DNA from: an uncultured Clostridia bacterium
GTDB lineage: Bacteria; Bacillota; Clostridia; Christensenellales; CAG-917
Length of the DNA: 64,000 bases
Reading direction: 5' to 3'
Assembly (NCBI GenBank): GCA_944363035.1
Contig: CALVTS010000005.1
Location: 52,850 to 116,849, forward strand
A program made the translations under genes and the position numbers. Positions 8,431 through 17,323 of the stretch are shown piece by piece (position 1 is the first letter of the stretch; each line of letters opens with the position of its first letter). The notes below the pieces were generated by a model that was not told where the DNA came from, ran no database searches, and was given only the letters and a program-made list of their open reading frames with translations.

Positions 8431-9314
8431 AATCTGACCCCGAGGCGCAGTCCGTCCTTTCCCGCAAGCCCGACTCCGAGAAGCCGATCGGGAGCGTACA
8501 CGGTGCAATATTCTCCCTCTTTCACGCCTTTTTCTTTCAAAGGTATCCCGTTTGTTATCCTTTTTTCCTCCTCGCCGTCCACGGTGACGGAAGGAAAGCC
8601 TCCGAACGCATACTCTACGGGGAGGATATGCTCTTCGGGAGCGCGGCGGAACTCATCGATGTCCACGGCGTCCTCTATCGCGAATACTCCCGAACGGGTG
8701 CGCCTCAACGCGCTCATATACCCTACCGTCCCCAGAGCTTCGGCGATGTCGCGGGCGAGCGCGCGGATATACGTCCCTCCCCCGCACTCGACGTCGAACA
8801 TGAATCTCCCTTTTTCTCCGCCCGTCAGACTCAACGAAACTATCCTTACCTTGCGCGCGGGAAGCGCGAGTTGCACTCCCTGCCTGGCATATGCGTAGGC
8901 GCGTTTTCCGTCCACGGACTTTGCCGAATAGGCGGGAGGCACCTGCTCGATGTCACCGACAAACCGCGCCAGCACGCTTTCTACCTCCTCTCTTTCGGGG
9001 ATCCTGCCCGTCGCGGGGAGGAAAGCACCCGCGCGATCGAGAGTGTCCGTCGTCCGTCCGAAAACGAACTCTGCGGTATACCGTTTGGTTTTGAAAGCGA
9101 GCAGATCGAAAAGAGCCGTGGCTTTGCCGAGCGCGACGGGCAACACCCCCGTAGCCTGAGGGTCGAGAGTGCCGAGATGCCCCGCTTTCTGTTTGCCTCC
9201 GATGAGGCGGGAAAGCACGCCGCGCACTATGCACACGACGTCGGAAGAGGTCATATCCGGGGATTTGTCGATGTTGACGAATCCCGTCAGTGAATCCGGC
9301 GAATTGCGTCTCAT
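8427..9314 (-). CDS. truB: tRNA pseudouridine-55 synthase TruB
   Basis: TruB converts U55 in the T-loop of tRNAs. The catalytic aspartate is in GHLGTLDPQATGVLP, and RYTAEFVFGRTTDTLD and GGTYIRALARD are family signatures. The protein has 295 residues from the ATG at 9314, which overlaps the nrnA stop by one base; a GTG one codon upstream is also possible. It lies between nrnA and ribF, the normal order after rbfA. Confidence 0.96.
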   Translation of the reverse strand: MRRNSPDSLTGFVNIDKSPDMTSSDVVCIVRGVLSRLIGGKQKAGHLGTLDPQATGVLPVALGKATALFDLLAFKTKRYTAEFVFGRTTDTLDRAGAFLPATGRIPEREEVESVLARFVGDIEQVPPAYSAKSVDGKRAYAYARQGVQLALPARKVRIVSLSLTGGEKGRFMFDVECGGGTYIRALARDIAEALGTVGYMSALRRTRSGVFAIEDAVDIDEFRRAPEEHILPVEYAFGGFPSVTVDGEEEKRITNGIPLKEKGVKEGEYCTVYAPDRLLGVGLAGKDGLRLGVRL

Positions 9315-10267
9315 CACATCCTGTCGCGGGCGGCTTTCAGAAGTTTGTCCACGACGTCCTCATAAAAACCGTTCATCCTGCATCCCGCAGCGCGGGAATG
9401 TCCACCGCCGCCGAACGCGGAAGCGATGTCGCAAGCGTCCGCGCTATCCTTGGTGCGGATGCTGACCTTGAAACTCTTCTCTGCCGCTTCCGAGACTGCG
9501 AACGCGACCTCCACGCCGTCCACGTCTATGGCGGAGGCGATCATGCCTTCTGTGTCGGAAGGAGAAGTGCCCGTCTCTTCAAAATCCTTTTTCGTAAAGG
9601 TGAGGAGGGCTATTTTCCCGCCGTCGAAAAAGCGGCACTTGGAAAGCACCCGCGTTTTCAATGCGAAGACGGGAGGGGTGAGCCTGCGGTGCACTCTATA
9701 TATGATGTCCGCCGCATCGATGCCGTAGCCCATGAGCTCGCGCGCTATCTCGTGAGTGCGCGCAGTCGTCGAGGGGTATTGGAAGCATCCCGAATCGGCG
9801 ACTATCCCTCCGAAAAGCAGAGCCGCAACGCCTTTGTCCACCAGCCCCATGCCGTCCAGCAGGTCGAAAATTATCTCTGCGCAGGCGGAAGCGTCCGTCT
9901 CGGTGTGATCGATCTGAGCAAATGAGACGTGGGACTTGTGATGGTCTATCGACGCTCGCTTTTTCGCCGCGAGGAAACTCCGCCCCGCGCCGCCGAGCCG
10001 CGTGAGATCGCCGCAGTCTACGGCAAGAGCCGCTTCGTGCACCTTTTTGTCGGGAAGCAGGAACTCCTCCGCGCCCTCCATGAAGAGGTACTTCTCGGGC
10101 ACTTCGCAGTCGCATATCGGGACCGCCGTCTTTCCGAGAAGTCTCAATGCGCGGCACATGGAAAGGGCGCAGGCGATGGTGTCTCCGTCCGGATTTGTGT
10201 GACAGTAGACGGCTACATCGTTTGCGCCTCTCAGCATATCGGCTATCTTTTGCAGTCTGTCCTTCAT
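9314..10267 (-). CDS. nrnA: DHH-family bifunctional oligoribonuclease / PAP phosphatase NrnA
   Basis: NrnA degrades short RNA oligomers and pAp. The DHH motifs are visible: YCHTNPDGDTIACAL (motif I), AVDCGD (motif II), SIDHHKS (motif III), and the DHHA1 domain with GGGHSRAAG at the C terminus. Length 317 aa is normal. It overlaps rbfA by four bases (ATGA) and is in the standard infB-rbfA-nrnA-truB order. Confidence 0.95.
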   Translation of the reverse strand: MKDRLQKIADMLRGANDVAVYCHTNPDGDTIACALSMCRALRLLGKTAVPICDCEVPEKYLFMEGAEEFLLPDKKVHEAALAVDCGDLTRLGGAGRSFLAAKKRASIDHHKSHVSFAQIDHTETDASACAEIIFDLLDGMGLVDKGVAALLFGGIVADSGCFQYPSTTARTHEIARELMGYGIDAADIIYRVHRRLTPPVFALKTRVLSKCRFFDGGKIALLTFTKKDFEETGTSPSDTEGMIASAIDVDGVEVAFAVSEAAEKSFKVSIRTKDSADACDIASAFGGGGHSRAAGCRMNGFYEDVVDKLLKAARDRM

Positions 10268-10635
10268 TTTTCCTCGCCGTCGGCGGGCGGGATGTTGATG
10301 GTTTTGAGCAGCTTGTCTATCTTCATCCCGTAGTCCACGCTGGTATCGAGCTCGAAATTCAGCTCGGGGAGCAAGCGTATCTCCACAAGTTCTTTCAGTC
10401 TGTTGCGGATGAACCCTTTTGAGCGGCGCACGGTCTCGAGCGCGGCGAGCCTCTCCTCCTCGCTCCCCGCGTAGACGGAGAGATACACTTTCGCGAATTT
10501 GAGGTCGGGAGTGGTGCTGACCTTGGTCACTCCTATGATACCTTTCCCGAGACGGGGGTCCTTGATGTCGTGCGCTATCACCGCAGAGATCTGCTTTTGC
10601 AACTCGGAATTTACGCGCTCGATCCTAATCTTCAT
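10264..10635 (-). CDS. rbfA: 30S ribosome-binding factor RbfA
   Basis: RbfA is a KH-fold protein needed for maturation of the 5' end of 16S rRNA and for growth in the cold. The 123-residue sequence has the typical N terminus ([17 protein letters not shown]), the IIGVTKVSTTPDLKFAKVY strand and FELDTSVDYGMKIDKLL. It overlaps the infB 3' end by 11 bases and nrnA by 4, so translation is probably coupled. Confidence 0.96.
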   Translation of the reverse strand: MKIRIERVNSELQKQISAVIAHDIKDPRLGKGIIGVTKVSTTPDLKFAKVYLSVYAGSEEERLAALETVRRSKGFIRNRLKELVEIRLLPELNFELDTSVDYGMKIDKLLKTINIPPADGEEK

Positions 10636-13333
10636 TTATCTGCTCCATGACGAACGCCTCGATGACGTCGCCCACTTTGATGTCCTGATAGTTCAGGAGC
10701 ATGATGCCGCAGTCGAAGTTTTTCGCCATTTCCTTGACGTCGTCCTTGCCGTGGCGCAGAGACGCGATCTCGGTCGTGACCTGCACCGCTCCGCTTCTGA
10801 GCAGACGGGCTTTTGCGCCGCGCAGGATCTTGCCGTCCGTGACGTGACAGCCCGCGATGATGCCGACTCCAGTGATCTTGAACAGCTCTCTGACCTCCGC
10901 GCTCCCGAGGACGTTCTCGCGGAATTTGGGCTCCAAGAGACCTTTGACCGCTTTTTCGATGTCCTCGATGGCGTTGTAGATGATGTCGTAGAAGCGGATG
11001 TCGATGTGCTTCTGCGCCGCGAGCGCCTTGGCGTTGGCGTCGGGACGGACGTTGAAGCCGATGATGATGGCTTTCGCCGTATCCGCAAGCGTGACGTCGC
11101 TCTCTTTTATCGCGCCCACCGCGCCGTGGATGATGTCGATGTCCACCTCCTCGTTGCCGAGCTTGGAAAGGGATTGCTTGACCGCTTCCAAAGAGCCCTG
11201 CACGTCCGCCTTTATGATGAGTTTGACGGATTTGAGCTCCCCTTTCTTGATCTTGTCGAAGAGGTCGTTGAGGGAGACCGAACCCGCTTCCTCGGCATTT
11301 GCGGCAAGTTTGAGACGGCGTTCCTCGGCAAGCTCTCTTGCGAATTTCTCATCTGCCACGACGTCGATGATGTCGCCCGCTTCTGGCACTTCGTCCCAAC
11401 CCGTGACCGAGACGGGGGTGGAGGGACCCGCCTTCTTGACCTTTCTGCCCTTGTCGTCCACCATTGCCCTTATCTTGCCCGTGGACGTGCCCGCGACCAC
11501 ATTGTCGCCGATGTGCAACGTGCCCGTCTGCACAAGTATGGTCGCCACTTTGCCCACGCCCTTATCCAGGCGCGCTTCGATGATGGTACCGCGCGCGGGA
11601 CGGTCGGGATTGGCTTTGAGTTCGCGTATCTCCGCCATGATGAGGATGTTTTCAAGCAGACTTTCCACGCCCTCGCCCGTCTTTGCCGAGACGCGCACCA
11701 CGGGGGTCTCCCCGCCCCATTCCTCGGGCAGGAGATCGTAGTTGGTGAGCTGTTGCAACACCTGGTCGGGATTTGCGCCCTGCTTGTCTATCTTGTTTAT
11801 CGCAACGATGATGGGCACTTCCGCCTGTCTCGCGTGATTGATGGCTTCCACCGTCTGGGGCATTATGCCGTCGTCCGCCGCCACGACCAGCACCGCGACG
11901 TCCGTGACCTGCGCGCCTCTTGCGCGCATGGAGGTGAACGCCTCGTGACCGGGAGTGTCCAGGAAGGTGATGGGAGAACCTTTCAATGAGACGGTGTACG
12001 CGCCTATATGCTGGGTTATGCCGCCCGCTTCCCCGCCCGCGACGTTCGCCTTGCGGATGTAGTCGAGGAGGGAGGTCTTGCCGTGATCGACGTGTCCCAT
12101 GATGGTGACCACGGGGGGACGGGGTCTGAGTTTGTCGGTGTCCTCGTCGTCAATGACAAGCTTTGCCGAGAGGGTCTCCTCCAGGGTTATCTCGGGTTTG
12201 AGTTCGAGAGTTATGGGCGCGTTTTTGGTGATCTCGCTCACAACGAGCTCCGCCGTGGCGAAATCCACGCTCTCGTTTATGGTCTTGATGATGCCCAGCA
12301 TGAACAGCGTCTTGATGAGCTCCGCAACGGGGATGCCCGTCTTTTCGCTGAGCACCTTGATGGGCACGGGATCCGTCGTGATGACAGCGTGGTCGATGAC
12401 TACGGACTGCCCTCCGCCGGAGGACTTGGATTTGGACTTGAACACGCGCACTCTCGCGTCTTCGTCATCGAGCACCATCTTGCTGTCGTCAACGATATAT
12501 CCCTTTTTGAGCAGGGCGCGCTTGTTCATGCTCCCCCTGTCGTCAAAGCGCTGACCGCCCGAGGACTTGCTGCCCCCCTTATTCTTTTGAGTGGAGGGCT
12601 TCCCGGAGGGCATATTCGCCGCCTTTTGCAGATTGACGGAAAGAGGGGTCCTGCCCGCTCCGCCCTGCGACGGGAAGGGACGCGCGCCGGTCTGGGGTCT
12701 ATCTCCCTGAGGACGCGGAGACCTTCCGCCCGTATATCCGCCGTCGAAAACTCTGGTCTTGATGTTGCTCTTGGGAGCGGGAGTGGGAGGCACGAATATC
12801 CTCCTCACTTCGCCGTTGGGGAGTATCTCCTCTTTTATCGAAGGATTGGCGGTGTCCACGATACGCCTCTCGGGCTTCGCGGGCTTCTCGGGAGCGGGCT
12901 TTTCGGCGGGCTCCTCTTTCTCCTTTTTCTCCTCCTTTGCGGGAGCGGGAGCTTCCTCACGGACGCTTTCGGTCTCGGGGACCTCGGGCGCGGGAGCTTC
13001 CTCAGCCTTTTCCTCCGCGACGTCCTCTTCCTCGGGAAGGGACGCTTCCTCCTCGGGAGCGGGCTTTTCGGGAAGGGATGCGGGGGAGGTCTCTTCGGCT
13101 TCGACGACGGGAGCCGTCGCCGCCTCTTCCTCCTCTCTGCGCTCCTCTTCCAGCCTCTTCGCCTCCTCCTCGGCGAAAAGGATATCGCGGCGGTTGCGCA
13201 CCACCGTCATGAGAGTCGCCGCTTTACTCTTTTCCGCGGAAATGAGATCGAGCAGTCGGGCAAGTTTGCCCGTCTTGTACGCGCCGAGCTGTTTCACGGC
13301 GTCTTGGGTCGTTTCCTTTTTGATTTCGCTCAT
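10625..13333 (-). CDS. infB: Translation initiation factor IF-2
   Basis: IF-2 (902 aa) is the GTPase that brings initiator tRNA to the 30S subunit. After a short N-terminal helical domain there is a linker of about 250 residues rich in Glu, Pro, Ala and Lys, then the G domain ([26 protein letters not shown]) and the C-terminal domains with [13 protein letters not shown]. The ATG at 13333 (MSEIKK) is used because the upstream in-frame extension lies within ylxQ. Its 3' end overlaps rbfA. Confidence 0.97.
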   Translation of the reverse strand: MSEIKKETTQDAVKQLGAYKTGKLARLLDLISAEKSKAATLMTVVRNRRDILFAEEEAKRLEEERREEEEAATAPVVEAEETSPASLPEKPAPEEEASLPEEEDVAEEKAEEAPAPEVPETESVREEAPAPAKEEKKEKEEPAEKPAPEKPAKPERRIVDTANPSIKEEILPNGEVRRIFVPPTPAPKSNIKTRVFDGGYTGGRSPRPQGDRPQTGARPFPSQGGAGRTPLSVNLQKAANMPSGKPSTQKNKGGSKSSGGQRFDDRGSMNKRALLKKGYIVDDSKMVLDDEDARVRVFKSKSKSSGGGQSVVIDHAVITTDPVPIKVLSEKTGIPVAELIKTLFMLGIIKTINESVDFATAELVVSEITKNAPITLELKPEITLEETLSAKLVIDDEDTDKLRPRPPVVTIMGHVDHGKTSLLDYIRKANVAGGEAGGITQHIGAYTVSLKGSPITFLDTPGHEAFTSMRARGAQVTDVAVLVVAADDGIMPQTVEAINHARQAEVPIIVAINKIDKQGANPDQVLQQLTNYDLLPEEWGGETPVVRVSAKTGEGVESLLENILIMAEIRELKANPDRPARGTIIEARLDKGVGKVATILVQTGTLHIGDNVVAGTSTGKIRAMVDDKGRKVKKAGPSTPVSVTGWDEVPEAGDIIDVVADEKFARELAEERRLKLAANAEEAGSVSLNDLFDKIKKGELKSVKLIIKADVQGSLEAVKQSLSKLGNEEVDIDIIHGAVGAIKESDVTLADTAKAIIIGFNVRPDANAKALAAQKHIDIRFYDIIYNAIEDIEKAVKGLLEPKFRENVLGSAEVRELFKITGVGIIAGCHVTDGKILRGAKARLLRSGAVQVTTEIASLRHGKDDVKEMAKNFDCGIMLLNYQDIKVGDVIEAFVMEQINED

Positions 13334-13335
13334 TT

Positions 13336-13617
13336 CTACCTCGTAAGGTTTATGATCGCCGTCGCGAGGGATCTGTCGGTGACGGCAATGGCTTTCACGT
13401 TTTCGCGGTGCGTTGCTTTGACGAGGTCCGTGACCTCTATGCACGGCGCATTCCCGCATTGGGACGCAACATCCCTTTTGAACTTGTCCGATGCGGCGCT
13501 GTCCACCAGCACCACCAGCGCCTTGGAGCGCTTCTCGGCAATGCGTTCGGCGCCGTAGAGCACGGAGCCTTTCCTCTGGGCAAAGCCCACATATGCCGCT
13601 ATCTCAGACGCGTTCAT
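13336..13617 (-). CDS. ylxQ: L7Ae/L30e-family RNA-binding protein YlxQ
   Basis: A 93-residue protein with the L7Ae/L30e fold (GFAQRKGSVLYGAERI near the N terminus, KALVVLVDSAASDKF in the centre). Members of this family bind kink-turn RNA. The gene between ylxR and infB is conserved in Bacillota operons for nusA and infB. It overlaps ylxR by 14 bases and ends 2 bases before infB. Confidence 0.9.
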   Translation of the reverse strand: MNASEIAAYVGFAQRKGSVLYGAERIAEKRSKALVVLVDSAASDKFKRDVASQCGNAPCIEVTDLVKATHRENVKAIAVTDRSLATAIINLTR

Positions 13618-13861
13618 ACAATTCCTTTATCACGCTCTCCGGGACGGCGCAACGGAATGCGGCGTTCAGAGCGCGCTTCTTCTCCGCGAGAGCGACGCAA
13701 GCCTCGCTCCTGTGCACCCAGGCTCCCCTGCCGTCCGCCTTGCCCGTCTCGTCCACGAATATCTCTCCGTCGGAGGACTTGCATATGCGGATCATTTCCG
13801 TCTTCGGCGCGTGGGCGCGGCAAGCCGCGCATCTGCGCACCCCGGGAGCATTGGACGCCAT
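13604..13861 (-). CDS. ylxR: YlxR / RnpM (DUF448) RNA-binding protein
   Basis: An 85-residue DUF448 protein. VRRCAACRAHAPKTEMIRI and GRGAWVHRSEACVALAEKKR are the two conserved blocks, including the RGAW-like motif and paired cysteines. YlxR (RnpM) has been reported to bind RNase P RNA in B. subtilis. Here it lies one base after nusA in the nusA-ylxR-ylxQ-infB order. The rnpB gene is also in this window, at 31.5 kb. Confidence 0.92.
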   Translation of the reverse strand: MASNAPGVRRCAACRAHAPKTEMIRICKSSDGEIFVDETGKADGRGAWVHRSEACVALAEKKRALNAAFRCAVPESVIKELYERV

Positions 13862-13862
13862 G

Positions 13863-14945
13863 TCACGCCTCTTCCTGCGCGGGCTCCGCGCCTTCTTCTG
13901 ACTGCATCACGCCGGAATAGGACTTGACGTCTATCTTCCAACCGGTGAGTTTTGCGGCAAGACGCGCGTTCTGTCCGTTCCTGCCTATGGCGAGGCTGAG
14001 TTTTTCGTCCGGGACGACGACGCGCGCGGTCTTCTCCTCTTCGTTGATGGAGACCATGAGCACCTGCGCGGGGCTCAAAGCTCTCGCGATATATTCTATC
14101 GCGTCGGCGCACCACTCGATGACGTCCACTTTCTCACCCGCGAGCTCGCCCACCACGGCGTTGACTCTGACGCCCTTGTTGCCGATGCACGCGCCCACCG
14201 CGTCCACGTTGGGGTCCTCTGAATACACCGCGAGCTTGGTGCGGAAACCGCCCTCGCGCACTATGCTGACTATCTTCACCAAGCCCGCCTTTATCTCGGG
14301 GACTTCCAGCTCGAACAGCCTCTTCACAAAGCCCGCGGAGCTCCTGGACACGACCACTTGAGGACCGTTCCTCCCCTCGCGGATCTTCTTGATGAACACC
14401 TTGATGACATCGCCGACATTGTAGGTCTCGGTGGGGATCTGGTCGCTCTGCACCATCACGCCTTCCATCTGGGAGCCCGTGATCTCCACGAATACGGTCG
14501 CGCCCTCTTTGCGTCTGACGATGGCGCTCAGGATCTCGCCCTGACGCTCCGTCATCTCGTTGCGGACATACTCCTTTTTCGCGTCGTTGAGCTTCTGCAC
14601 GATGACCTGCTTCGCGGTCTGCGCGGCTATGCGGGAAAAGTCCTTGGGGGTGATGTCCTCGATGACGACGTCGCCCACTTTGTAGGTGGGCTTGATCTCG
14701 CGAGCCTCTTCGAGAGAGATCTGCTCATCGGGATCCTCCACCTCCTCGACCACTATCCTGTGCGCGTAGACGTTGACGGTCTGCCTCTCTTCGTTGAAGC
14801 GGACGGCGATGGGTTTGCTCTCGCCGTACTCTTTCTTGTAAGCGGACGCGATGCCGGATTCGAGCGCTTCGATGAGGACTTCTTTGGAGATTATCTTCTC
14901 TTTTGCGAACTCCTCGAGGGCCTGAAAGAATTCTTTGTTGACCAT
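13863..14945 (-). CDS. nusA: Transcription termination/antitermination factor NusA
   Basis: NusA binds RNA polymerase and nascent RNA and affects pausing and termination. The 360-residue protein has the N-terminal polymerase-binding domain, an S1 domain (GATVFVEITGSQMEGVM region), and two KH domains (VGACIGNKGVRVNAVVGEL and LAIGRNGQNARLAAKLTGWK). There is no acidic repeat tail, as usual in Gram-positive bacteria. AGGAGG lies 5 bases before the ATG. It follows rimP by 9 bases. Confidence 0.97.
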   Translation of the reverse strand: MVNKEFFQALEEFAKEKIISKEVLIEALESGIASAYKKEYGESKPIAVRFNEERQTVNVYAHRIVVEEVEDPDEQISLEEAREIKPTYKVGDVVIEDITPKDFSRIAAQTAKQVIVQKLNDAKKEYVRNEMTERQGEILSAIVRRKEGATVFVEITGSQMEGVMVQSDQIPTETYNVGDVIKVFIKKIREGRNGPQVVVSRSSAGFVKRLFELEVPEIKAGLVKIVSIVREGGFRTKLAVYSEDPNVDAVGACIGNKGVRVNAVVGELAGEKVDVIEWCADAIEYIARALSPAQVLMVSINEEEKTARVVVPDEKLSLAIGRNGQNARLAAKLTGWKIDVKSYSGVMQSEEGAEPAQEEA

Positions 14946-14954
14946 TTTTTCCTC

Positions 14955-15440
14955 CTAAAACCCGATGTACGGTTGCACCTTGGTTTTATTATTTCTGTTT
15001 ATAGTTTTTTCTTTTTCGTATTTGCCGCCCGTCAGCAGAGTGAATGTGTCGGCGGTGTAGCCCGTGAGGGTGCCCCGCCATGTGCACTCGGGAGCGACGG
15101 CTTCTATTTCGGTGCCGAGCGCGCGCCTGAAATCGTCGTCCGTGACGATGGGACGATCCAGCCCCTGCGAGGAGACGTTGAGGATATACTCGTCGGGAAG
15201 GAGCTCCTCCGCGCCGTCCAGAGCGTCCGAAATGACGCCGTGCACCTTTTCGCAGTCGTCCAGAGTCACCTCGTCGGCGTGCCAGATGAAGACGGTGAGG
15301 TTGAACCTGCCGTATTCCTTGGTGTAGCGCACCTCGACTATCTCGTAGCCGCCGTCCAGCGAAGCCACCGCGTCGGCTATCGTCCTCTCTATGTTTTCCC
15401 GCGCGGCGTCCGACAGCGCGGAACGGGCGTCTTTTGCCAT
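14955..15440 (-). CDS. rimP: Ribosome maturation factor RimP
   Basis: RimP (161 aa) assists 30S assembly. The N-terminal domain with YEIVEVRYTKEYGRFNLTVF and DDCEKVHGVISDALD, then LNVSSQGLDRPI, is characteristic. AAGGAG stands 5 bases in front of the ATG. A terminator-like hairpin directly precedes this ribosome binding site (see the separate entry), so expression of rimP and all genes downstream may be attenuated, or a new transcript may start here. Confidence 0.95.
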   Translation of the reverse strand: MAKDARSALSDAARENIERTIADAVASLDGGYEIVEVRYTKEYGRFNLTVFIWHADEVTLDDCEKVHGVISDALDGAEELLPDEYILNVSSQGLDRPIVTDDDFRRALGTEIEAVAPECTWRGTLTGYTADTFTLLTGGKYEKEKTINRNNKTKVQPYIGF

Positions 15441-15451
15441 ATGCTCTCCTT

Positions 15452-15480
15452 AAAACAAAGAGTGAGCGCAGGCTCACTCT
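15452..15480 (-). terminator. Hairpin with U-run just before the rimP ribosome binding site
   Basis: AGAGTGAGC and GCTCACTCT form a perfect 9-bp stem with a 4-base loop. On the minus strand it is followed by TTTGTTTT, then directly by AAGGAG of rimP. It may end transcription after the PolC-like gene or act as an attenuator. The rest of 15481-15684 is A+T-rich spacer in which I see no gene. Confidence 0.6.
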
Positions 15481-15684
15481 GAGTAGAATCTACTTAAAGC
15501 ATATATAAAGTAACACACAATAAAGACGCACGCAAGCGTTTTTAGGTCATTTTTGCACAAATTTGCGCGAAAACCCGCTTTTCCCCCTAAAAAACCTGCC
15601 GCGCCGCTCTCTGAAAAGAGCTGAAAACGCTCCCTCACAAGGCGTTATCCCGTTTTCACCGCTTGACCGAGCGCTCTCTCCTCT

Positions 15685-17310
15685 TCACATCCGCTCTGCG
15701 ATGAGCCTCAGCACCTCCACCGTCGCAAAGACGTCCCCCATGGCTCTGTGCGCGTTGACGTGGGTGATGTTGAACGCCTTGGACAACGCCTCCAACCCCG
15801 CGCGCCTCGCCTCCGGGATATATCGACGGGCGAGGATGAGGGTGTCCTCCAGCTCGTTGTCGAAATTGTAGCCGTTTGCGGAGGCGTACTTGTTGAGGAG
15901 GGGGAAATCGTATCCCGAGATGTTGTGCCCAACGAGCACGGCTCCCCTGGTGAACTTGAAAAAGTCCGGCAAAACTTCCTTAAATGTGGGCATCCCACGC
16001 ACCATATCGTCCGAGATGGAAGTCTTTTCCGCCACTTCATCGGGGATGTGACACTTGGGGTCCAGCAATGTGGTGAAAGTCTCGGTGATCTTCCCGTCCA
16101 CGAGTTTCACGGCACCTATCTCTATGGGCTCTATCGTCGGGATATCCAATCCCGTGGCTTCGAAGTCAAAAACCACGAAAGTCTTGCCTTTGAAGTAGGC
16201 GGGAAGAGGCTTTTCGACGCCGTCGTCGAAGAGCGTCTTCTTGCCCTCGGGCTCCTTGAAGGGCTCGGGACGTATCACCGAATATCGCGCGGGCACGGGC
16301 TTTGACGCCGCCGCTTGCACGGAGTCGAAATCTATCTTTGCCCTGAACACCGCATTCAAAGCGAAACTGAGAGCGCCGTTGTAGGAGGACACGCTCACCT
16401 TCCCCGTGCAGATGACCTCATCCTTTTCGGAAAGTGCGTCGAACGCGGGCGCGTCGTCAGTCCGCGGGAAACATACGCACTCTATCCTGCCCGTCGTATC
16501 GTCGAGGAAAAATCGGATGAGGGGGAGTTCTTCGGGCCCGTTTTTAGGGTCGTCGGGAGTATATTTTTTGTTCTTATAAGTGCGCTTTACGAGCCCCGTC
16601 AGCCTGCCGCAGAGCACGATGTTGTCCACCGCGCCCTTGACGTCGCCTATGTACGCGGGTTTTGAAGATATCCCCGCGATCTTACCTCTTGCGTATATCT
16701 TTTCCCCCGTCTCGGCAGTCATGAGCCTTGCCGAAGAGTCCGCGACCACCACGGTGGAATCCTGCTCGTATTCTCCCGTCGGGACGGGCGCGTTTTCGGT
16801 CTCTCTCAGCGTGAGCGAGATGTCCTGATTGAAATTGCCGTCCAAAAACTCTCTCAGCTCGCCTACGGAATCGGAAGTGTTGAGCATCCTGACGAGCGCG
16901 GGCTCGAGGGAAATGGTCACACCTACGGTGTGTTCGTCCACAGAGACAGAGACGGACTCCTTGGCGAGCGCGCGGAACACCAAAGGATTGTGGGAGTTGA
17001 AATATTCCGAGACTTTGTTGCGCACCGTGCTCTCGTCGGCGTAAGTCCTGATATATTCGGCGTGCACGTCTATCCCCGCAAAAACGGAGGACAAAGCGGC
17101 GTCCACCTTTGCTTTCTGCTCCTCCGAAAATGAGCGGGCGTCGTATGCCGAGATGAGAAAGCGCACCGAAAGCACTCCGGTATCTCTGCGGTAAGCCGCC
17201 GACTTGAATTTCAGCATGGGGAACGCCCCCGCCGTCACCCTCTCGAACTCTTCGGTAAATCTGTTCTGCACCTGTCGCCTCCCGAGCGTCCTCCCGCAGG
17301 GGAGGAGCAT
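15685..17310 (-). CDS. PolC-like protein: N-terminal, OB and DEDDh exonuclease domains, no polymerase
   Basis: This 541-residue protein sits exactly where polC lies in other Bacillota (ispG-polC-rimP). Residues about 1-190 resemble the PolC N-terminal domain, about 195-330 the PolC OB domain (VLCGRLTGL, IRFFLDDTTGRIECVCFPR) and about 378-541 the 3'-5' exonuclease. The exonuclease residues are complete: Asp and Glu in VFDFEATGL, Asp in GHNISGYDFPLL, His and Asp in AHRAMGDVFATVEV. PolC is normally about 1,430 residues; the PHP domain and the whole polymerase part are missing, and the OB domain leads straight into the exonuclease. Downstream up to rimP there is no polymerase sequence. It may proofread with another polymerase or act in repair; a full polC elsewhere is possible. 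Confidence 0.88.
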   Translation of the reverse strand: MLLPCGRTLGRRQVQNRFTEEFERVTAGAFPMLKFKSAAYRRDTGVLSVRFLISAYDARSFSEEQKAKVDAALSSVFAGIDVHAEYIRTYADESTVRNKVSEYFNSHNPLVFRALAKESVSVSVDEHTVGVTISLEPALVRMLNTSDSVGELREFLDGNFNQDISLTLRETENAPVPTGEYEQDSTVVVADSSARLMTAETGEKIYARGKIAGISSKPAYIGDVKGAVDNIVLCGRLTGLVKRTYKNKKYTPDDPKNGPEELPLIRFFLDDTTGRIECVCFPRTDDAPAFDALSEKDEVICTGKVSVSSYNGALSFALNAVFRAKIDFDSVQAAASKPVPARYSVIRPEPFKEPEGKKTLFDDGVEKPLPAYFKGKTFVVFDFEATGLDIPTIEPIEIGAVKLVDGKITETFTTLLDPKCHIPDEVAEKTSISDDMVRGMPTFKEVLPDFFKFTRGAVLVGHNISGYDFPLLNKYASANGYNFDNELEDTLILARRYIPEARRAGLEALSKAFNITHVNAHRAMGDVFATVEVLRLIAERM

Positions 17311-17323
17311 ACTACTCTCGATT

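Noticed and set aside
10499..13558. Long open frames (about 500 codons) on the + strand opposite infB
   Set aside because: They are antisense shadows of infB and ylxQ in GC-rich sequence, with His/Asp/Arg-rich translations and no domain.
15441..15684. Hidden PolC polymerase part after a frameshift
   Set aside because: Only 244 non-coding bases separate the stop from rimP, and no PHP or polymerase motif is found in any frame.
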